A stretch of 64,000 nt of DNA from JACVRW01 sp963825345 (GCA_963825345.1 CAWGSQ010000003.1:1-64000), one strand, 5' to 3'. Positions 44,044 to 53,237 are shown, counted from the first letter of the stretch. Numbers and translations are program-made. The notes: generated from the sequence alone by a model not told the origin.

Positions 44044-46445
44044 CGGATCACGAAGTTCACGAGCTTGCCGGGCACGACCACAGTCTTCACGATTTCCTTT
44101 CCGTTCAAACGCGCGCTCAACTTGTCAGACGCGCGCGCCAGCTCCTCGAGCTGGTCGCTGCTCGCCGAGGCGGGAGCCGCCAGGCGGTCGATCAGCTTGC
44201 CGTTGACCTGCACGACGAGCTGTATCTCCTCGCGCTCGAGCAGCGCCGGGTCGGCCTCCGGCCACGTCTCCTCCCACACGCGCCTGCCGGTCATCAGCTC
44301 GTAGACCTCCGACCCGAGGTGCGGGGCGAACGGGAAGATCAGGGAGGCGGCCGTGGAGACCGCGAAGCGGACGTCGCCCGGCGGCGCCGACTCGCGCTGC
44401 CTGTAGATCTCGTTCGTGAGCTCCATCACGGCGGCGATCGCCGTGTTGAAGCCGAAGTTCGTCTGCATGTCGTGGGTGACCTTGTCGATCGCCCAGTGCG
44501 CCTTGCGGAGCAGCTCGCCGGCCTCGCCCGGCGCGTCGTCAGAGGAGCCCTCCACCGGCGCCTCGACGGCGGCGGTCCACAGCCGTGACAGAAAGCGGTG
44601 CACGCCCGCCACCCCAGAGTCCTGCCAGTCGGCGTCGAGCGACGGCGGCCCGATGAACAGGATGTAGCAGCGCGCGGTGTCCGCGCCGAAGCGCTGCACG
44701 TAGTCCTCCGGGGCCACCACGTTCCCCTTCGACTTGGACATCTTCGCGCCGTCGCGCGTGATCATGCCCTGGGTGAAGAGCTTGGCGAACGGCTCCTGAA
44801 CGCCCAGCAGATCCATGTCAGCAAGCGCCTTCACGAAGAAGCGCGCGTACATCAGGTGCAGGATCGCGTGCTCGATGCCGCCGATGTACTGATCCACCGG
44901 CATCCACATGTCCACGGCGTCGCGGTCCCACGGCGCCTCGGTGTTGTGCGGGTCGCAGTAGCGCAGGAAGTACCAGGACGAGTCGACGAACGTGTCCATC
45001 GTGTCGGTCTCGCGCCGGGCCGGCCCGCCGCACTGCGGGCAGGTGGTGTTCACCCAGTCGGTGGCAGTGGCGAGCGGCGGCTGGCCCTTCGGCTTGTAGT
45101 CCTGGATGTCCGGCAGCTCCACCGGCAGCTGGTCGTCCGGCACCGGAACGAGGCCATCCGTCTCGCAGTAGAGCATCGGGATCGGGCAGCCCCAGTAGCG
45201 CTGCCGCGAGAGGAGCCAGTCGCGCAGGCGGTAGTTCACCGAGCGCCTGCCCTTCCCCTCAGACTCCAGCCAGTCGACGATCTGCTCGTAGGCCTCGCGG
45301 TTGTTCAGCCCGTCGAAGCGGCCGGAGCTCACCATCGGGCCGTCGTCGGTGCAGGGCAGCTCCCCGCAGTCGATCACGCGCCGGATCTCGAGGTCGAACT
45401 GCTCGGCGAACTCGAAGTCGCGCGCATCGTGCGCCGGCACGCCCATGACCGCGCCCGTGCCGTACTCCATCAGCACGTAGTCGGCCACCCAGATCGGGAT
45501 CTGCTCGCCCGTGGCCGGGTTCGTGACCGTCTGGCCGAGCGGCACGCCGGTCTTCTGCTTGTGCTCGTCGCCGCGCTCCTCCGCCGACTCGTTCAGCGAG
45601 CGGTTCACGTAGTCGTGCACCTCGGGCGAGTCGTTCAGCCGCAGCACGTCCGGGTGCTCCGGCGCCAGCACGAAGAAGGTCGCGCCGAAGATCGTGTCGG
45701 GGCGGGTGGTGAAGACGGGGTAGTCGATCCCGAGCTCCTCGCAGCGGAACACGACCTCGGCGCCCTCGGAGCGCCCGATCCAGTTCTCCTGCATCGTGAC
45801 CACGTGCCGGGGCCACTCGATGGTCTTCATGTCCTCGAGCAGGCGATCCGCGTACTCGGTGATGGCGAAGAACCACTGCTCGAGCTGCTTGGCCTCGACC
45901 AGGGTGCCGCAGCGCTCGCAGCGCCCGTCGATCACCTGCTCGTTCGCCAGCACGGTCTGGTCCTTGGGGCACCATTTGACCGCGGCCTCCTTGCGGTACG
46001 CGAGCCCGCGCTCGTACATGCGCAGGAAGATCCACTGGGTCCAGCGGTAGTACTCGGGATCGTGCGTGCTGAACTCGCGCGTCCAGTCGATCGAGATGCC
46101 CCACTCGCGGAACTGGCGCTGGAACTCGCGGATGGCGGCCTCGGTGGACTCACGCGGGTGCTGGCCGGTCTTGATCGCGTGGTTCTCGGCGGGGAGCCCG
46201 AAGGCGTCGTAGCCCATCGGGTTCAGCACGCGCTTGCCGTTGCGGCGCGCGAAATGAGCCACGGCGTCACCCACGGAGTACACCTTCAGGTGGCCGATGT
46301 GCGGCTCACCGGAGGGGTACGGGAGCATCACGAGCACGTACGCCTGGTCGCGGTCGTCGGCCTCGTTCGTGACCTCCCACGTGTGCTCGTCGGCCCAGAG
46401 GCGCTGCCACTTGGGCTCAATCGTCTTGGGGTCGTAGCGCTCCAT
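44040..46445 (-). CDS. leuS: Leucyl-tRNA synthetase
   Basis: 801 residues, normal length. The HIGH motif is 'YPSGEPHIGHLKVYSVGD', the KMSKS motif 'DGAKMSKSKGNVVAP', with the zinc-type 'WCPKDQTVLANEQVIDGRCE', the editing domain (about residues 220-410, e.g. 'VFTTRPDTIFGATFFVLAPE') and 'QWFFAITEYADRLLEDM'. The C-terminal domain ends 'KLSARLNGKEIVKTVVVPG'. Attaches leucine to tRNA-Leu. The start ATG 46445 is followed by 'ERYDPKTIEPKWQRLWADE', the usual N-terminus. Confidence 0.96.
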   Translation of the reverse strand: MERYDPKTIEPKWQRLWADEHTWEVTNEADDRDQAYVLVMLPYPSGEPHIGHLKVYSVGDAVAHFARRNGKRVLNPMGYDAFGLPAENHAIKTGQHPRESTEAAIREFQRQFREWGISIDWTREFSTHDPEYYRWTQWIFLRMYERGLAYRKEAAVKWCPKDQTVLANEQVIDGRCERCGTLVEAKQLEQWFFAITEYADRLLEDMKTIEWPRHVVTMQENWIGRSEGAEVVFRCEELGIDYPVFTTRPDTIFGATFFVLAPEHPDVLRLNDSPEVHDYVNRSLNESAEERGDEHKQKTGVPLGQTVTNPATGEQIPIWVADYVLMEYGTGAVMGVPAHDARDFEFAEQFDLEIRRVIDCGELPCTDDGPMVSSGRFDGLNNREAYEQIVDWLESEGKGRRSVNYRLRDWLLSRQRYWGCPIPMLYCETDGLVPVPDDQLPVELPDIQDYKPKGQPPLATATDWVNTTCPQCGGPARRETDTMDTFVDSSWYFLRYCDPHNTEAPWDRDAVDMWMPVDQYIGGIEHAILHLMYARFFVKALADMDLLGVQEPFAKLFTQGMITRDGAKMSKSKGNVVAPEDYVQRFGADTARCYILFIGPPSLDADWQDSGVAGVHRFLSRLWTAAVEAPVEGSSDDAPGEAGELLRKAHWAIDKVTHDMQTNFGFNTAIAAVMELTNEIYRQRESAPPGDVRFAVSTAASLIFPFAPHLGSEVYELMTGRRVWEETWPEADPALLEREEIQLVVQVNGKLIDRLAAPASASSDQLEELARASDKLSARLNGKEIVKTVVVPGKLVNFVIR

Positions 46446-46472
46446 CGTCCGGGCGCAAGCGTACTCAGCCGC

Positions 46473-47540
46473 TCAGATCGCGACGACGCGCGTGGCCGAC
46501 GCCTTCCAGCTCGCGGTGACCCTCGCGCCGACGCGCAGTCCGAGCTCGTCCGCCGCCACGCCGGTGACCTCTGCAACCAGCGGCTGCGGCCCCATCAGGC
46601 CGAGCCGGACGCGGTTGCCGACCCTGGTCGCCGACAGCACCACAGCGCTCACGTGATTCTGCGTCGAGCCCGGCGTCGGGACGGCCGCCGCCGCCTCCAC
46701 CGCGATCTCCCACGGGTAGACGCTCACCGCCACCGGCCCCAGGCCGCGATCCGTGCTCGTGACCTCGCCACCGCCGTCGAGCTCGACTGTCGTGAGCCCG
46801 TCCGGGCCGACGCGCGCCACGCCGGTGAGGACGACGGCTCCGGTGAAGTCCGCCACGAAGGCCGACCGCGGCGTCGCGGCCAGCTCGCTCGGCGTGCCCT
46901 CCTGGATCACGCGGCCGGCATCGATCACCCCCACGCGGTCGCCGAGCTGCGCCGCCTCGGCGAAGTCGTGGGTCACGAACAGAGTCGGCACCTCGACCTC
47001 GCGGAGCACTGCGGCGAGCTCCCGCGCCGCCCCGGCGCGCGTACGGGAGTCGAGCGCGGAGAGCGGCTCGTCGAGCAGGAGCACGCCAGGATCCCGGGCG
47101 AGCACGCGCGCGAGCGCCACGCGCTGGCGCTCTCCGCCGGACAGCGTCCCCGGTCGGGCGTCCGCGAGCTCGCGCATCCCGAAGCGCTCGAGCAGGACGA
47201 GGGCGCGCTCGCGGCGTTCGCGGCGCGGCACGCCGCGAAGCGGATAGGCCACGTTCTGCACGGCGGTCAGGTGAGGGAAGAGCGCGTACTCCTGGAAGAC
47301 ATATCCGCAGCGGCGGCGCTCGGGCGGCACGTCGATCCGCGCTGCCGTATTGAGCCAGGTCTCGTCGCCGGAAAGCACCCAACCGCGCTCGGGCGCGAGC
47401 AGGCCAGCGGCCACGCGCAGGATGCTGGTCTTGCCCGCGCCGGACGGGCCCGCGAGCGCGAGGCATTCACCGGGACTGACCTTGAGCGCGACGTCGAGAT
47501 CGAGCGCCCCAAGCCTTGTCTGCGCCTCAACCCGGAGCAC
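46473..47540 (-). CDS. modC: Molybdate ABC transporter ATP-binding protein
   Basis: 355 residues. ABC motifs: Walker A 'LAGPSGAGKTSILRVAAG', Q-loop 'GYVFQEYALFPHL', signature 'TLSGGERQRVALARVLARD', Walker B 'GVLLLDEPLSALD', H-loop 'LFVTHDFAEAAQLGDRV'. The C-terminus has a TOBE domain ('NHVSAVVLSATRVGNRVRLG', 'GLRVGARVTASWKASATRVV') that binds oxyanions, as in ModC. The GTG start 47540 lies 14 bp inside the modB 3' end. Sulfate or tungstate specificity cannot be excluded, but the partner genes favour molybdate. Confidence 0.92.
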   Translation of the reverse strand: MLRVEAQTRLGALDLDVALKVSPGECLALAGPSGAGKTSILRVAAGLLAPERGWVLSGDETWLNTAARIDVPPERRRCGYVFQEYALFPHLTAVQNVAYPLRGVPRRERRERALVLLERFGMRELADARPGTLSGGERQRVALARVLARDPGVLLLDEPLSALDSRTRAGAARELAAVLREVEVPTLFVTHDFAEAAQLGDRVGVIDAGRVIQEGTPSELAATPRSAFVADFTGAVVLTGVARVGPDGLTTVELDGGGEVTSTDRGLGPVAVSVYPWEIAVEAAAAVPTPGSTQNHVSAVVLSATRVGNRVRLGLMGPQPLVAEVTGVAADELGLRVGARVTASWKASATRVVAI

Positions 47541-48321
47541 CGCCGAGTGCCTCCCTGCCGTGCACCAGCTTGACCGACAGCAGGATGGCCGCCGAGACGG
47601 CCACCAGCACGGCCGATAGGGCGAGCGCGGTGTCGAAGTCGGTCCCGAGCTCGGCGTAGATCGCCAGCGGGACCGTCTGGGTGATGCCCTGGAAGGAGCC
47701 GGCGAACATGAGCGTGGCGCCGAACTCGCCGAGCGCGCGGCCGAGGGCGAGCGCCGTCCCTGCCGCGAGCCCCGGCATCGCCTCAGGGATCATCACGCGC
47801 ACGAAGCCGCGTGCCTCGGACGCCCCGAGCGTGCGCGAGGCATCGAGCAGCGTGCGGTCCACCGCGGCGAAGGAGGCCATCGCCTGCCGGATATAGAACG
47901 GGGATGCCACGAACGTGAGCGCCACGACCACGCCAGCGGTCTGGAGCGACAGCTCGATGCCTGCCGTCTCCACCGCGCCGCCCAGGATCCCGGATGGCCC
48001 CACGGCCGCAAGCAGCGCGATCCCGGCCACCGCCGGCGGCAATACGAGCGGCAGCTCCACCAGCGTTACCACCACGGACTTCCCGCGGAACGAGCGCGTG
48101 GCCAGCAGGTAGGCGGCGGGGGTGCCAACGATCAGGATCACGGCGAGCGCCATGGCGGTGGTGCGCAGGCTCAGCCAGAGCGCGTCGAGGGCGCCGGGCT
48201 CGCCGAGGCTGTCGATCAGCTCCGCCGGGCTCGAGTTGACGAAGATGGCGACGATCGGGACGGTCAGGAAGGTCAGGACAGCCGCCAGCGCAAACGCCAG
48301 CAGCAGCGGGAAGGCGCGCAC
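47527..48321 (-). CDS. modB: Molybdate ABC transporter permease
   Basis: 264 residues with six hydrophobic segments. The permease EAA loop is 'DASRTLGASEARGFVRVMIP', typical of ModB/CysT-type permeases, with 'VTLVELPLVLPPAVAGIALL' earlier. The start GTG 48321 overlaps the modA stop by one base. It forms the membrane channel with ModC and receives molybdate from ModA. Confidence 0.93.
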   Translation of the reverse strand: MRAFPLLLAFALAAVLTFLTVPIVAIFVNSSPAELIDSLGEPGALDALWLSLRTTAMALAVILIVGTPAAYLLATRSFRGKSVVVTLVELPLVLPPAVAGIALLAAVGPSGILGGAVETAGIELSLQTAGVVVALTFVASPFYIRQAMASFAAVDRTLLDASRTLGASEARGFVRVMIPEAMPGLAAGTALALGRALGEFGATLMFAGSFQGITQTVPLAIYAELGTDFDTALALSAVLVAVSAAILLSVKLVHGREALGGAPG

Positions 48322-49055
48322 TACGGGGCTCCGAACCCGGCCTTGCCGAGCGCGTCCGCGCAGGCGCCGTCCGTGAGCCCGTCGACGAACCTGCGCGCCT
48401 CGTCCGGCTGCTTCGCTCCCTTCACGACACCGGCGGCGTAGGCGACGTCGGGCTCCAGGTCCGCGGGCAGCTTCACCGCGCGGAGGTCGTCGCCCGCGGC
48501 GTTCACGTCGGTCACGTAGACGAAGCCGGCGTCGGCGGCGCCCTGCGTGAGCTTGCCCACGATGCCCTTCACGTCCGGCTCGTTCGAGCGCACATTGGCG
48601 AGGATGCGCTCACCCTCGTCGCCTGGGAGGCGGGAAAGCACCTCGCGCGTGTAGGAGCCGATCGGGACCGACTCCGAGCCGATCGCCAGCTTCACCCCCG
48701 CCTCGGCCAGGTCGCCGATCTCGCGCACATCCGAGTCACGCGGCACGGCGGTCACGAGCTCGTTCGTCGCGAACTCCACGGGCTTAGAGAGCAGCCCCTC
48801 CTTGTTGAGCTCGTCGGGAAGCTTGGTGTTGGCTGCCGCGTAGACGTCGGGCTTAACGCCCTGACGGATCTGGGCGGCGAGCTCGTCGGAGCCGGCGAAC
48901 GAGAGGCGCACGTCGGCGCCGGCGAAGTCGGAGCTGCATTCATCGAGCGCCTCTGTCATGGAGGACGCGGCAGACACGACCAGCCTCGGCTCATCCCCGC
49001 CACCGCATCCGGTCAGGGCGAGCGCGGCTGCTGCCGCCGCGGCCACCAGCCTCAC
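48321..49055 (-). CDS. modA: Molybdate-binding lipoprotein
   Basis: 244 residues. The lipobox 'LALTGCGG' (Cys at about 17) makes it a lipid-anchored binding protein. The ModA start 'LVVSAASSMTEALDECSSDF' and 'VRLSFAGSDELAAQIRQGV', 'PDVYAAANTKLPDELNKEGL', 'FATNELVTAVP' and 'GFVYVTDVNAAGDDLRAV' match the oxyanion-binding family, with the Ser residues that coordinate molybdate in 'SAASS' and 'AGSD'. The GTG at 49055 overlaps the upstream regulator stop (GTGA). Confidence 0.93.
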   Translation of the reverse strand: MRLVAAAAAAALALTGCGGGDEPRLVVSAASSMTEALDECSSDFAGADVRLSFAGSDELAAQIRQGVKPDVYAAANTKLPDELNKEGLLSKPVEFATNELVTAVPRDSDVREIGDLAEAGVKLAIGSESVPIGSYTREVLSRLPGDEGERILANVRSNEPDVKGIVGKLTQGAADAGFVYVTDVNAAGDDLRAVKLPADLEPDVAYAAGVVKGAKQPDEARRFVDGLTDGACADALGKAGFGAP

Positions 49056-49444
49056 CCGCGCTCCACCATCACGGAGGTTGCCTTCACGGCGGCGGTGGCC
49101 TTCACTCCCGGCGCAAGACCGAGCTCGTCGACGGCGTCGCGCGTGATGGCGGCGGTGATCCGGTGTGGTCCGGCCTCGATCTCCACGATCGCCATCACGC
49201 CATCCGCCTGCACCGACCGCACCACCCCCGGAAAGCGGTTACGAGCCGAAAGCGAGTCGCCCGTGTGGTGGCGATCCGGATGGCCACCCAGGCGCTGGAT
49301 CTCACGCTGGGTCACGCGGCGGCGGTTCGCGCCGTCGCGCTTGGTGCGCAGCTTTCCGGCGCGCTCCCAGCGCCGGAGGGTGTCCACGCTCACCCCGATC
49401 GCGCGGGCGGCGTCGCCGAGCAGCAGTCCTTCGTCCTTCGCCAT
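49052..49444 (-). CDS. MerR-type HTH plus TOBE (molbindin-like) regulator
   Basis: 130 residues: an N-terminal MerR-like helix-turn-helix ('LLLGDAARAIGVSVDTLRRW', 'AGKLRTKRDGANRRRVTQRE'), a short hinge, and a C-terminal TOBE domain ('GVVRSVQADGVMAIVEIEA', 'ELGLAPGVKATAAVKATSVM') that would bind molybdate. It is the first gene of the mod operon and overlaps modA. A perfect palindrome (49443-49467) covers its start codon, so it probably represses its own operon when molybdate is high. Not the classical ModE architecture (winged helix plus two TOBE). Confidence 0.9.
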   Translation of the reverse strand: MAKDEGLLLGDAARAIGVSVDTLRRWERAGKLRTKRDGANRRRVTQREIQRLGGHPDRHHTGDSLSARNRFPGVVRSVQADGVMAIVEIEAGPHRITAAITRDAVDELGLAPGVKATAAVKATSVMVERG

Positions 49445-49467
49445 TGCCTAAGCATTGCATAGGCAAT
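49443..49467. promoter_or_regulatory. Palindromic operator over the start codon of the mod regulator
   Basis: ATTGCCTA - 9 bp - TAGGCAAT is a perfect 8-bp inverted repeat whose left arm begins inside the ATG of the regulator (start codon 49442-49444). It fits a self-regulating operator for a dimeric HTH protein and implies a very short leader or a promoter overlapping the site. A ModE-type consensus is not present. Confidence 0.7.
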
Positions 49468-49477
49468 CAGCGAAGGG

Positions 49478-51379
49478 CTAGTGGCGGTGCGCCCTCGCGA
49501 GGTAGGTATGTCCCGCGCGGACCACGATGCTGCGGTGGCGCCGGAAGTCGCGAACGACCACCGCGCCGTCGGTCACGCGCGTGAATGTGCCGTCGCAGCG
49601 GTCGACGGTGAGCCAGCGGGTGCCTCGCACCGTGGCGTGGCTGTGACGGCCATGGCTGCGGAATCGGCCACCCTTGTCGCGTCCCCAGAGCCGGCGAACC
49701 TTGCGCGACTTGGATGCCGAGGCGGTGCGCGAGCCGGCGGCGCGCGAAGCCCGGCCGCAGCTCGCGAAGCTTCCGCCGCGCAGGTAGACGTCCACCCGTC
49801 CGCAGGCCTCGCGGGGCTGGCGGACCGAGAAGACGCCGCCTCCGAAGACTCCGGCCTGAACATGGCCGCGGCAGCCGGCGGTCCTCAGGTTGACCTTCCC
49901 TCGGCGGGCGTCGAGAGCCACGCCCACGGGAAGCTCGGCGTTCGGCGCGAGCTCCTGCCACTTGCCTCCCGGCGCCTTGTAGCGGACAGTGCCCTCGCCG
50001 TCGGCCACGACGGTCTTCCCGAAGTCGGGCTCCGGCTCTGGCTTGGTGTCCTCCACCGGGTCCGTCTTCTCGCCGGGGGTCAGCACCGGCTCGAGCTTCT
50101 CGAGCGCGGCGGTGACGAAGACGTTGTCGGGGCCGATGGTGATCCCCGCGTCGTTCTCGGCCACCAGGCGGTAGTGGTATTTCGTGGCCGGTTGGAGTCC
50201 CTCGACCTCGGCGGACACCTTGATCAGGTCGTAGTCGCTGCCCGCATAAGCCGTGTCGGTGGTCATGCCGTAGTCGGCACTCGGTCCGTACTCGAAGTAG
50301 TAGTAGGTGGCCTGCGAGTTCGGGCGCAGCTTGCCCTCCAGCTCGGCCGAGACTGTCCCGACCTCCTCGGCTGCGACGCTGCGCACCAGCGGCGGAAGCG
50401 TGATCCGCCCAACCAGGCCGGGCAGGTTGTTCCCGGTGAACCACATGTTCCCGTCGGGACCGGCCGAGATGAACCACGGGTTCGAGATCAGCAGCAGCCC
50501 GCTCGAGTACTCGGTGATGTCGCCCTCTGTGGTTATGCGGCCGATCCGCCCCGGGGCCGCTGACTCCGTGAACCAGAGCGCGCCATCCGGCCCGGCGGCG
50601 ATGCCGAGCGGGCGCGAGTTCATGGTCAGGTCGTCGCTGAACTCCATCACGTCGCCCTGAGGCGTGATACGTCCGATGCCGCCAGGATCGGCGTTCAGCG
50701 TGAACCAAAGGTTGCCGTCCGGCCCCGTCGCGATGTCCGCCGGCTCGTCGGATCCTGACAGTCCGCTGGTGAACTCCGTGATCGTTCCGCCGGTGCTGAT
50801 CCGGCCGATTCGCCCGCTGCCCTTCTCCGTGAACCAGAGCTTGCCGTCGGGACCCTTGGTGATCGCGTTCGGCTCGGCGGAGGCGTCGAGGCCGTCGGTG
50901 AACTCGGTGATCGAGCCGTCGCGCGTGATCCGGCCGACCAGGTTCGCGGTCGGGTCCACGTACCAGAGGTTTCCGTCAGGGCCGACCGCGATGTCGGTGG
51001 GGTCGCCCGGGGTTGGCACCGGGAACTCGGTGACCACGCCGGCCTTGGTCACGCGTGCGATCGCGCCGTCCCCGCCGGCCTGGGCGACCCATAGGTTTCC
51101 GTCGGGACCCGTGACGATTCCGCGCGGGCTGCCGGTCGGAAAGCCCGCGGTGAACTCGGTGATGATCGCGCCGGGGGTGATCCGCCCCACGCCGTTGTTC
51201 GTCTCCTCGGTGAACCAGAGGTTGCCGTCGGGTCCCTGGGCGATGCCCCAGAGACCGATGCTCGGCGTCAGGCCCGTGCTGAACTCGGAGATCGAGGGCC
51301 CGCTCGCCGTGGCAACGGTTGCGCCCGCGCCGAGGAAGGCAGCCACGAACAGCGACACGATTCTGGTCGGAAGGCGCAC
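49478..51379 (-). CDS. Exported Vgb-like beta-propeller protein with FnIII-like domain and shared C-terminal module (paralogue 1)
   Basis: 633 residues from GTG 51379. A hydrophobic signal segment ('IVSLFVAAFLGAGATVATA') is followed by about seven repeats of a propeller blade containing 'GPDGNLWFTE'-type sequence (virginiamycin B lyase-like), each beginning with 'ITEFTSGL'-like strands. A fibronectin III-like domain follows ('YYYFEYGPSADYGMTTDT', 'LQPATKYHYRLVAENDAG'), then a linker and a basic C-terminal module with 'VRRLWGRD', 'GRHSHATVRGTRWL' and 'CDGTFTRVTDGAVVVRD'. True lyase activity is doubtful; a wall or surface binding role is more likely. A second copy (gene at 60168) has the same order. 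The exact start is uncertain; GTG 51409 is an alternative. Confidence 0.85.
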   Translation of the reverse strand: MRLPTRIVSLFVAAFLGAGATVATASGPSISEFSTGLTPSIGLWGIAQGPDGNLWFTEETNNGVGRITPGAIITEFTAGFPTGSPRGIVTGPDGNLWVAQAGGDGAIARVTKAGVVTEFPVPTPGDPTDIAVGPDGNLWYVDPTANLVGRITRDGSITEFTDGLDASAEPNAITKGPDGKLWFTEKGSGRIGRISTGGTITEFTSGLSGSDEPADIATGPDGNLWFTLNADPGGIGRITPQGDVMEFSDDLTMNSRPLGIAAGPDGALWFTESAAPGRIGRITTEGDITEYSSGLLLISNPWFISAGPDGNMWFTGNNLPGLVGRITLPPLVRSVAAEEVGTVSAELEGKLRPNSQATYYYFEYGPSADYGMTTDTAYAGSDYDLIKVSAEVEGLQPATKYHYRLVAENDAGITIGPDNVFVTAALEKLEPVLTPGEKTDPVEDTKPEPEPDFGKTVVADGEGTVRYKAPGGKWQELAPNAELPVGVALDARRGKVNLRTAGCRGHVQAGVFGGGVFSVRQPREACGRVDVYLRGGSFASCGRASRAAGSRTASASKSRKVRRLWGRDKGGRFRSHGRHSHATVRGTRWLTVDRCDGTFTRVTDGAVVVRDFRRHRSIVVRAGHTYLARAHRH

Positions 51380-51432
51380 AGAGGGTGCATCGACCCCGCC
51401 GTCCGGCACTTGATGGAACGTTTGTCCGCCAG

Positions 51433-52566
51433 ATGACCGAGGCCACCGAAAAGCGAGTTGCACCGCTTGAGCTGTTCTTCGACCTCGTCTTCGTCTTTGC
51501 GCTTACACAGGTCACCCAGCTGATGGCCGGGAACCCGACCTGGACTGGGCTCGGCCAGGGAATGCTGGTGCTCGCCGCGCTCTGGTGGGCCTGGGGCGCG
51601 TACGCCTGGCTCACGAACTACATCGCCGCCGAGGAGGACCGCGAGCGCCTGCTCATGTTCGCCGTGATGGGCGCGTTCCTCGTCGCCGCGCTGGCGGTCC
51701 CCCACGCGTTCGGTGAGGACGCCCTGCTGTTCGCGGTGGCCTACGCGGTGGCCCGCTGGCTCCACATTTTCATATGGGCGGAGGCAAACGATGACCTCGA
51801 CGCGGCCGACGCGATCCGGAGGCTTGCCCGCACCGCCCTTCCGGCGCCGGCGTTACTGATCATCTCCGCCTTCCTCGACGGCACGCCGCAGGCATTGCTC
51901 TGGGTCGTGGCGCTCTCGATCGACTTCGCCGGACCGTTCGTGTTCGGGGTGAGCGGCTTCCGAGTCTCCCCCGGCCACTTCGCCGAGCGCTTCGCGCTGA
52001 TCGTGATCATCGCGCTCGGCGAGTCGATCGTCGCGATCGGCACCGGTATCGAGGGCGAAATAGACGCGGGCGTGGTCGGCGGAGCCATGCTCGGGCTGGT
52101 GGTCGCCTGCGCGCTCTGGTGGGCCTACTTCGACGTGGTCGCCCTGGTATCCGAACGGCACTTCCGCGAGGCCCGCGGCGAGCACCTGCTCCGGATCGCA
52201 CGCGACTCCTACAGCTACCTCCACCTGCCGATGATCGCGGGGATCGTTCTCGTAGCGCTCGGTGTGAAGAAGGCGATCGGGCACGTCGAGGACCCGCTCG
52301 AAACCGTCCCGGCGGTGGCCCTGTTCGGTGGGATCGCGCTCTACTACGCCGGGCACCTCGGCTTCCGGCTGCGGAACGTCCGCAGCCTGAACCGCCCACG
52401 CCTGGTGGCCGCCGTCGTCTGCCTGTGCCTCATACCGCTGTCGGGCGAGGTGGACGCGATCCTGGCCCTCGCGCTGGGCGCGGCGGTCACATCAGCCGTG
52501 ATCGCCTACGAGACGATCAGCTACGCGGAAGCACGGCGGCGCATCCGCCAGACACACGCGCACTGA
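51433..52566 (+). CDS. ltrA: Low temperature requirement A (LtrA) family membrane protein
   Basis: 377 residues with about 10 hydrophobic segments. The LtrA hallmark 'LELFFDLVFVFALTQVTQLM' opens the protein after a short charged start, with 'LIVIIALGESIVAIGTGIEG' and 'ALWWAYFDVVALVSERHFRE' conserved. Function unknown; family members are linked to cold growth or stress. ATG 51433 follows directly on the divergent propeller gene start (53 bp gap). It opens the plus-strand surface-protein run. Confidence 0.88.
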   Translation: MTEATEKRVAPLELFFDLVFVFALTQVTQLMAGNPTWTGLGQGMLVLAALWWAWGAYAWLTNYIAAEEDRERLLMFAVMGAFLVAALAVPHAFGEDALLFAVAYAVARWLHIFIWAEANDDLDAADAIRRLARTALPAPALLIISAFLDGTPQALLWVVALSIDFAGPFVFGVSGFRVSPGHFAERFALIVIIALGESIVAIGTGIEGEIDAGVVGGAMLGLVVACALWWAYFDVVALVSERHFREARGEHLLRIARDSYSYLHLPMIAGIVLVALGVKKAIGHVEDPLETVPAVALFGGIALYYAGHLGFRLRNVRSLNRPRLVAAVVCLCLIPLSGEVDAILALALGAAVTSAVIAYETISYAEARRRIRQTHAH

Positions 52567-52649
52567 TCGAACGTCCGTCTGCCCCTATTGCTTTCCGCCG
52601 GGACCGGTGGGACGCTGGCTATGGGCTCGAGACCGATCTGGAGGAACTC

Positions 52650-53237
52650 ATGAGGATTCGCAGTCGCTTCACGTTCGCGAACGTGATGTCGGTGATAGCG
52701 CTGTTCGTTGCGCTCGGTGGGACCGGCTACGCCGCGATCACGCTGCCGAACAACAGTGTCGGTCTGAAGCAGATCAAGAAGAACGGCGTGGGCGGCGCGG
52801 AGATCCGCAAGAACGCCGTGCGCTCAGGCGAGGTCAAGAACCGCGCGCTCCGCGCAGTGGACTTCGCCGTCGGGCAGCTACCGGCCGGCCCGCAGGGCCT
52901 CCAGGGAATCCAGGGTGAGCGCGGCACGTTCGGGGACATCACCACACAGTTCGAGCAGGCGACGGTCGCCCTCGCCGACAACACGAGCGCGTCGTACGAC
53001 GTGCACTGCCCCGACGGGCAGCGCGCACTCGCGGGCGGAGCCAGGGGTGACGCGACGGATTCCGAGTTCACCAGTGTCACGTCCTCCCGTCCGAAAATCA
53101 GCGCGACGAACTCCGGCGCGCCCGTCGACGGCGGAACGTTCACCGGATGGCGCGCAACGGTCCTGAACCCCACCGGTGGGGCGCCGCCCGGTGGCGCAAT
53201 TCTCCCGGAGGTGTGGGTGATATGCGCCACGCCGTGA
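52650..53237 (+). CDS. Secreted decapeptide-repeat/collagen-like protein 1
   Basis: 195 residues. An N-terminal hydrophobic anchor or signal ('VMSVIALFVALGGTGYAAIT') is followed by four ten-residue repeats of N-x-V-G-x-x-x-I-x-K form ('NSVGLKQIKK', 'NGVGGAEIRK', 'NAVRSGEVKN', a degenerate fourth), a collagen-like Gly-x-x hinge ('GPQGLQGIQGERG') and a C-terminal domain with two Cys and a conserved end 'EVWVICATP'. A good ribosome-binding site (GGAGG at 52640-52644) sits before ATG 52650. First of four tandem paralogues; it shares 236 identical bases with the second. Function unknown; exported structural or ligand-binding protein is likely. Confidence 0.85.
   Translation: MRIRSRFTFANVMSVIALFVALGGTGYAAITLPNNSVGLKQIKKNGVGGAEIRKNAVRSGEVKNRALRAVDFAVGQLPAGPQGLQGIQGERGTFGDITTQFEQATVALADNTSASYDVHCPDGQRALAGGARGDATDSEFTSVTSSRPKISATNSGAPVDGGTFTGWRATVLNPTGGAPPGGAILPEVWVICATP
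52704..52939 (+). repeat. 236-bp perfect direct repeat, copy 1
   Basis: Identical base for base to 53294-53529 (offset 590). Covers the anchor's second half, all decapeptide repeats and the collagen-like hinge of protein 1, and stops sharply where the variable C-terminal domain begins. Confidence 0.9.

Noticed and set aside
44598..47573. A 991-codon plus-strand frame over leuS and modC
   Set aside because: It mirrors the leuS and modC codons; the opposite strand has complete catalytic motifs.
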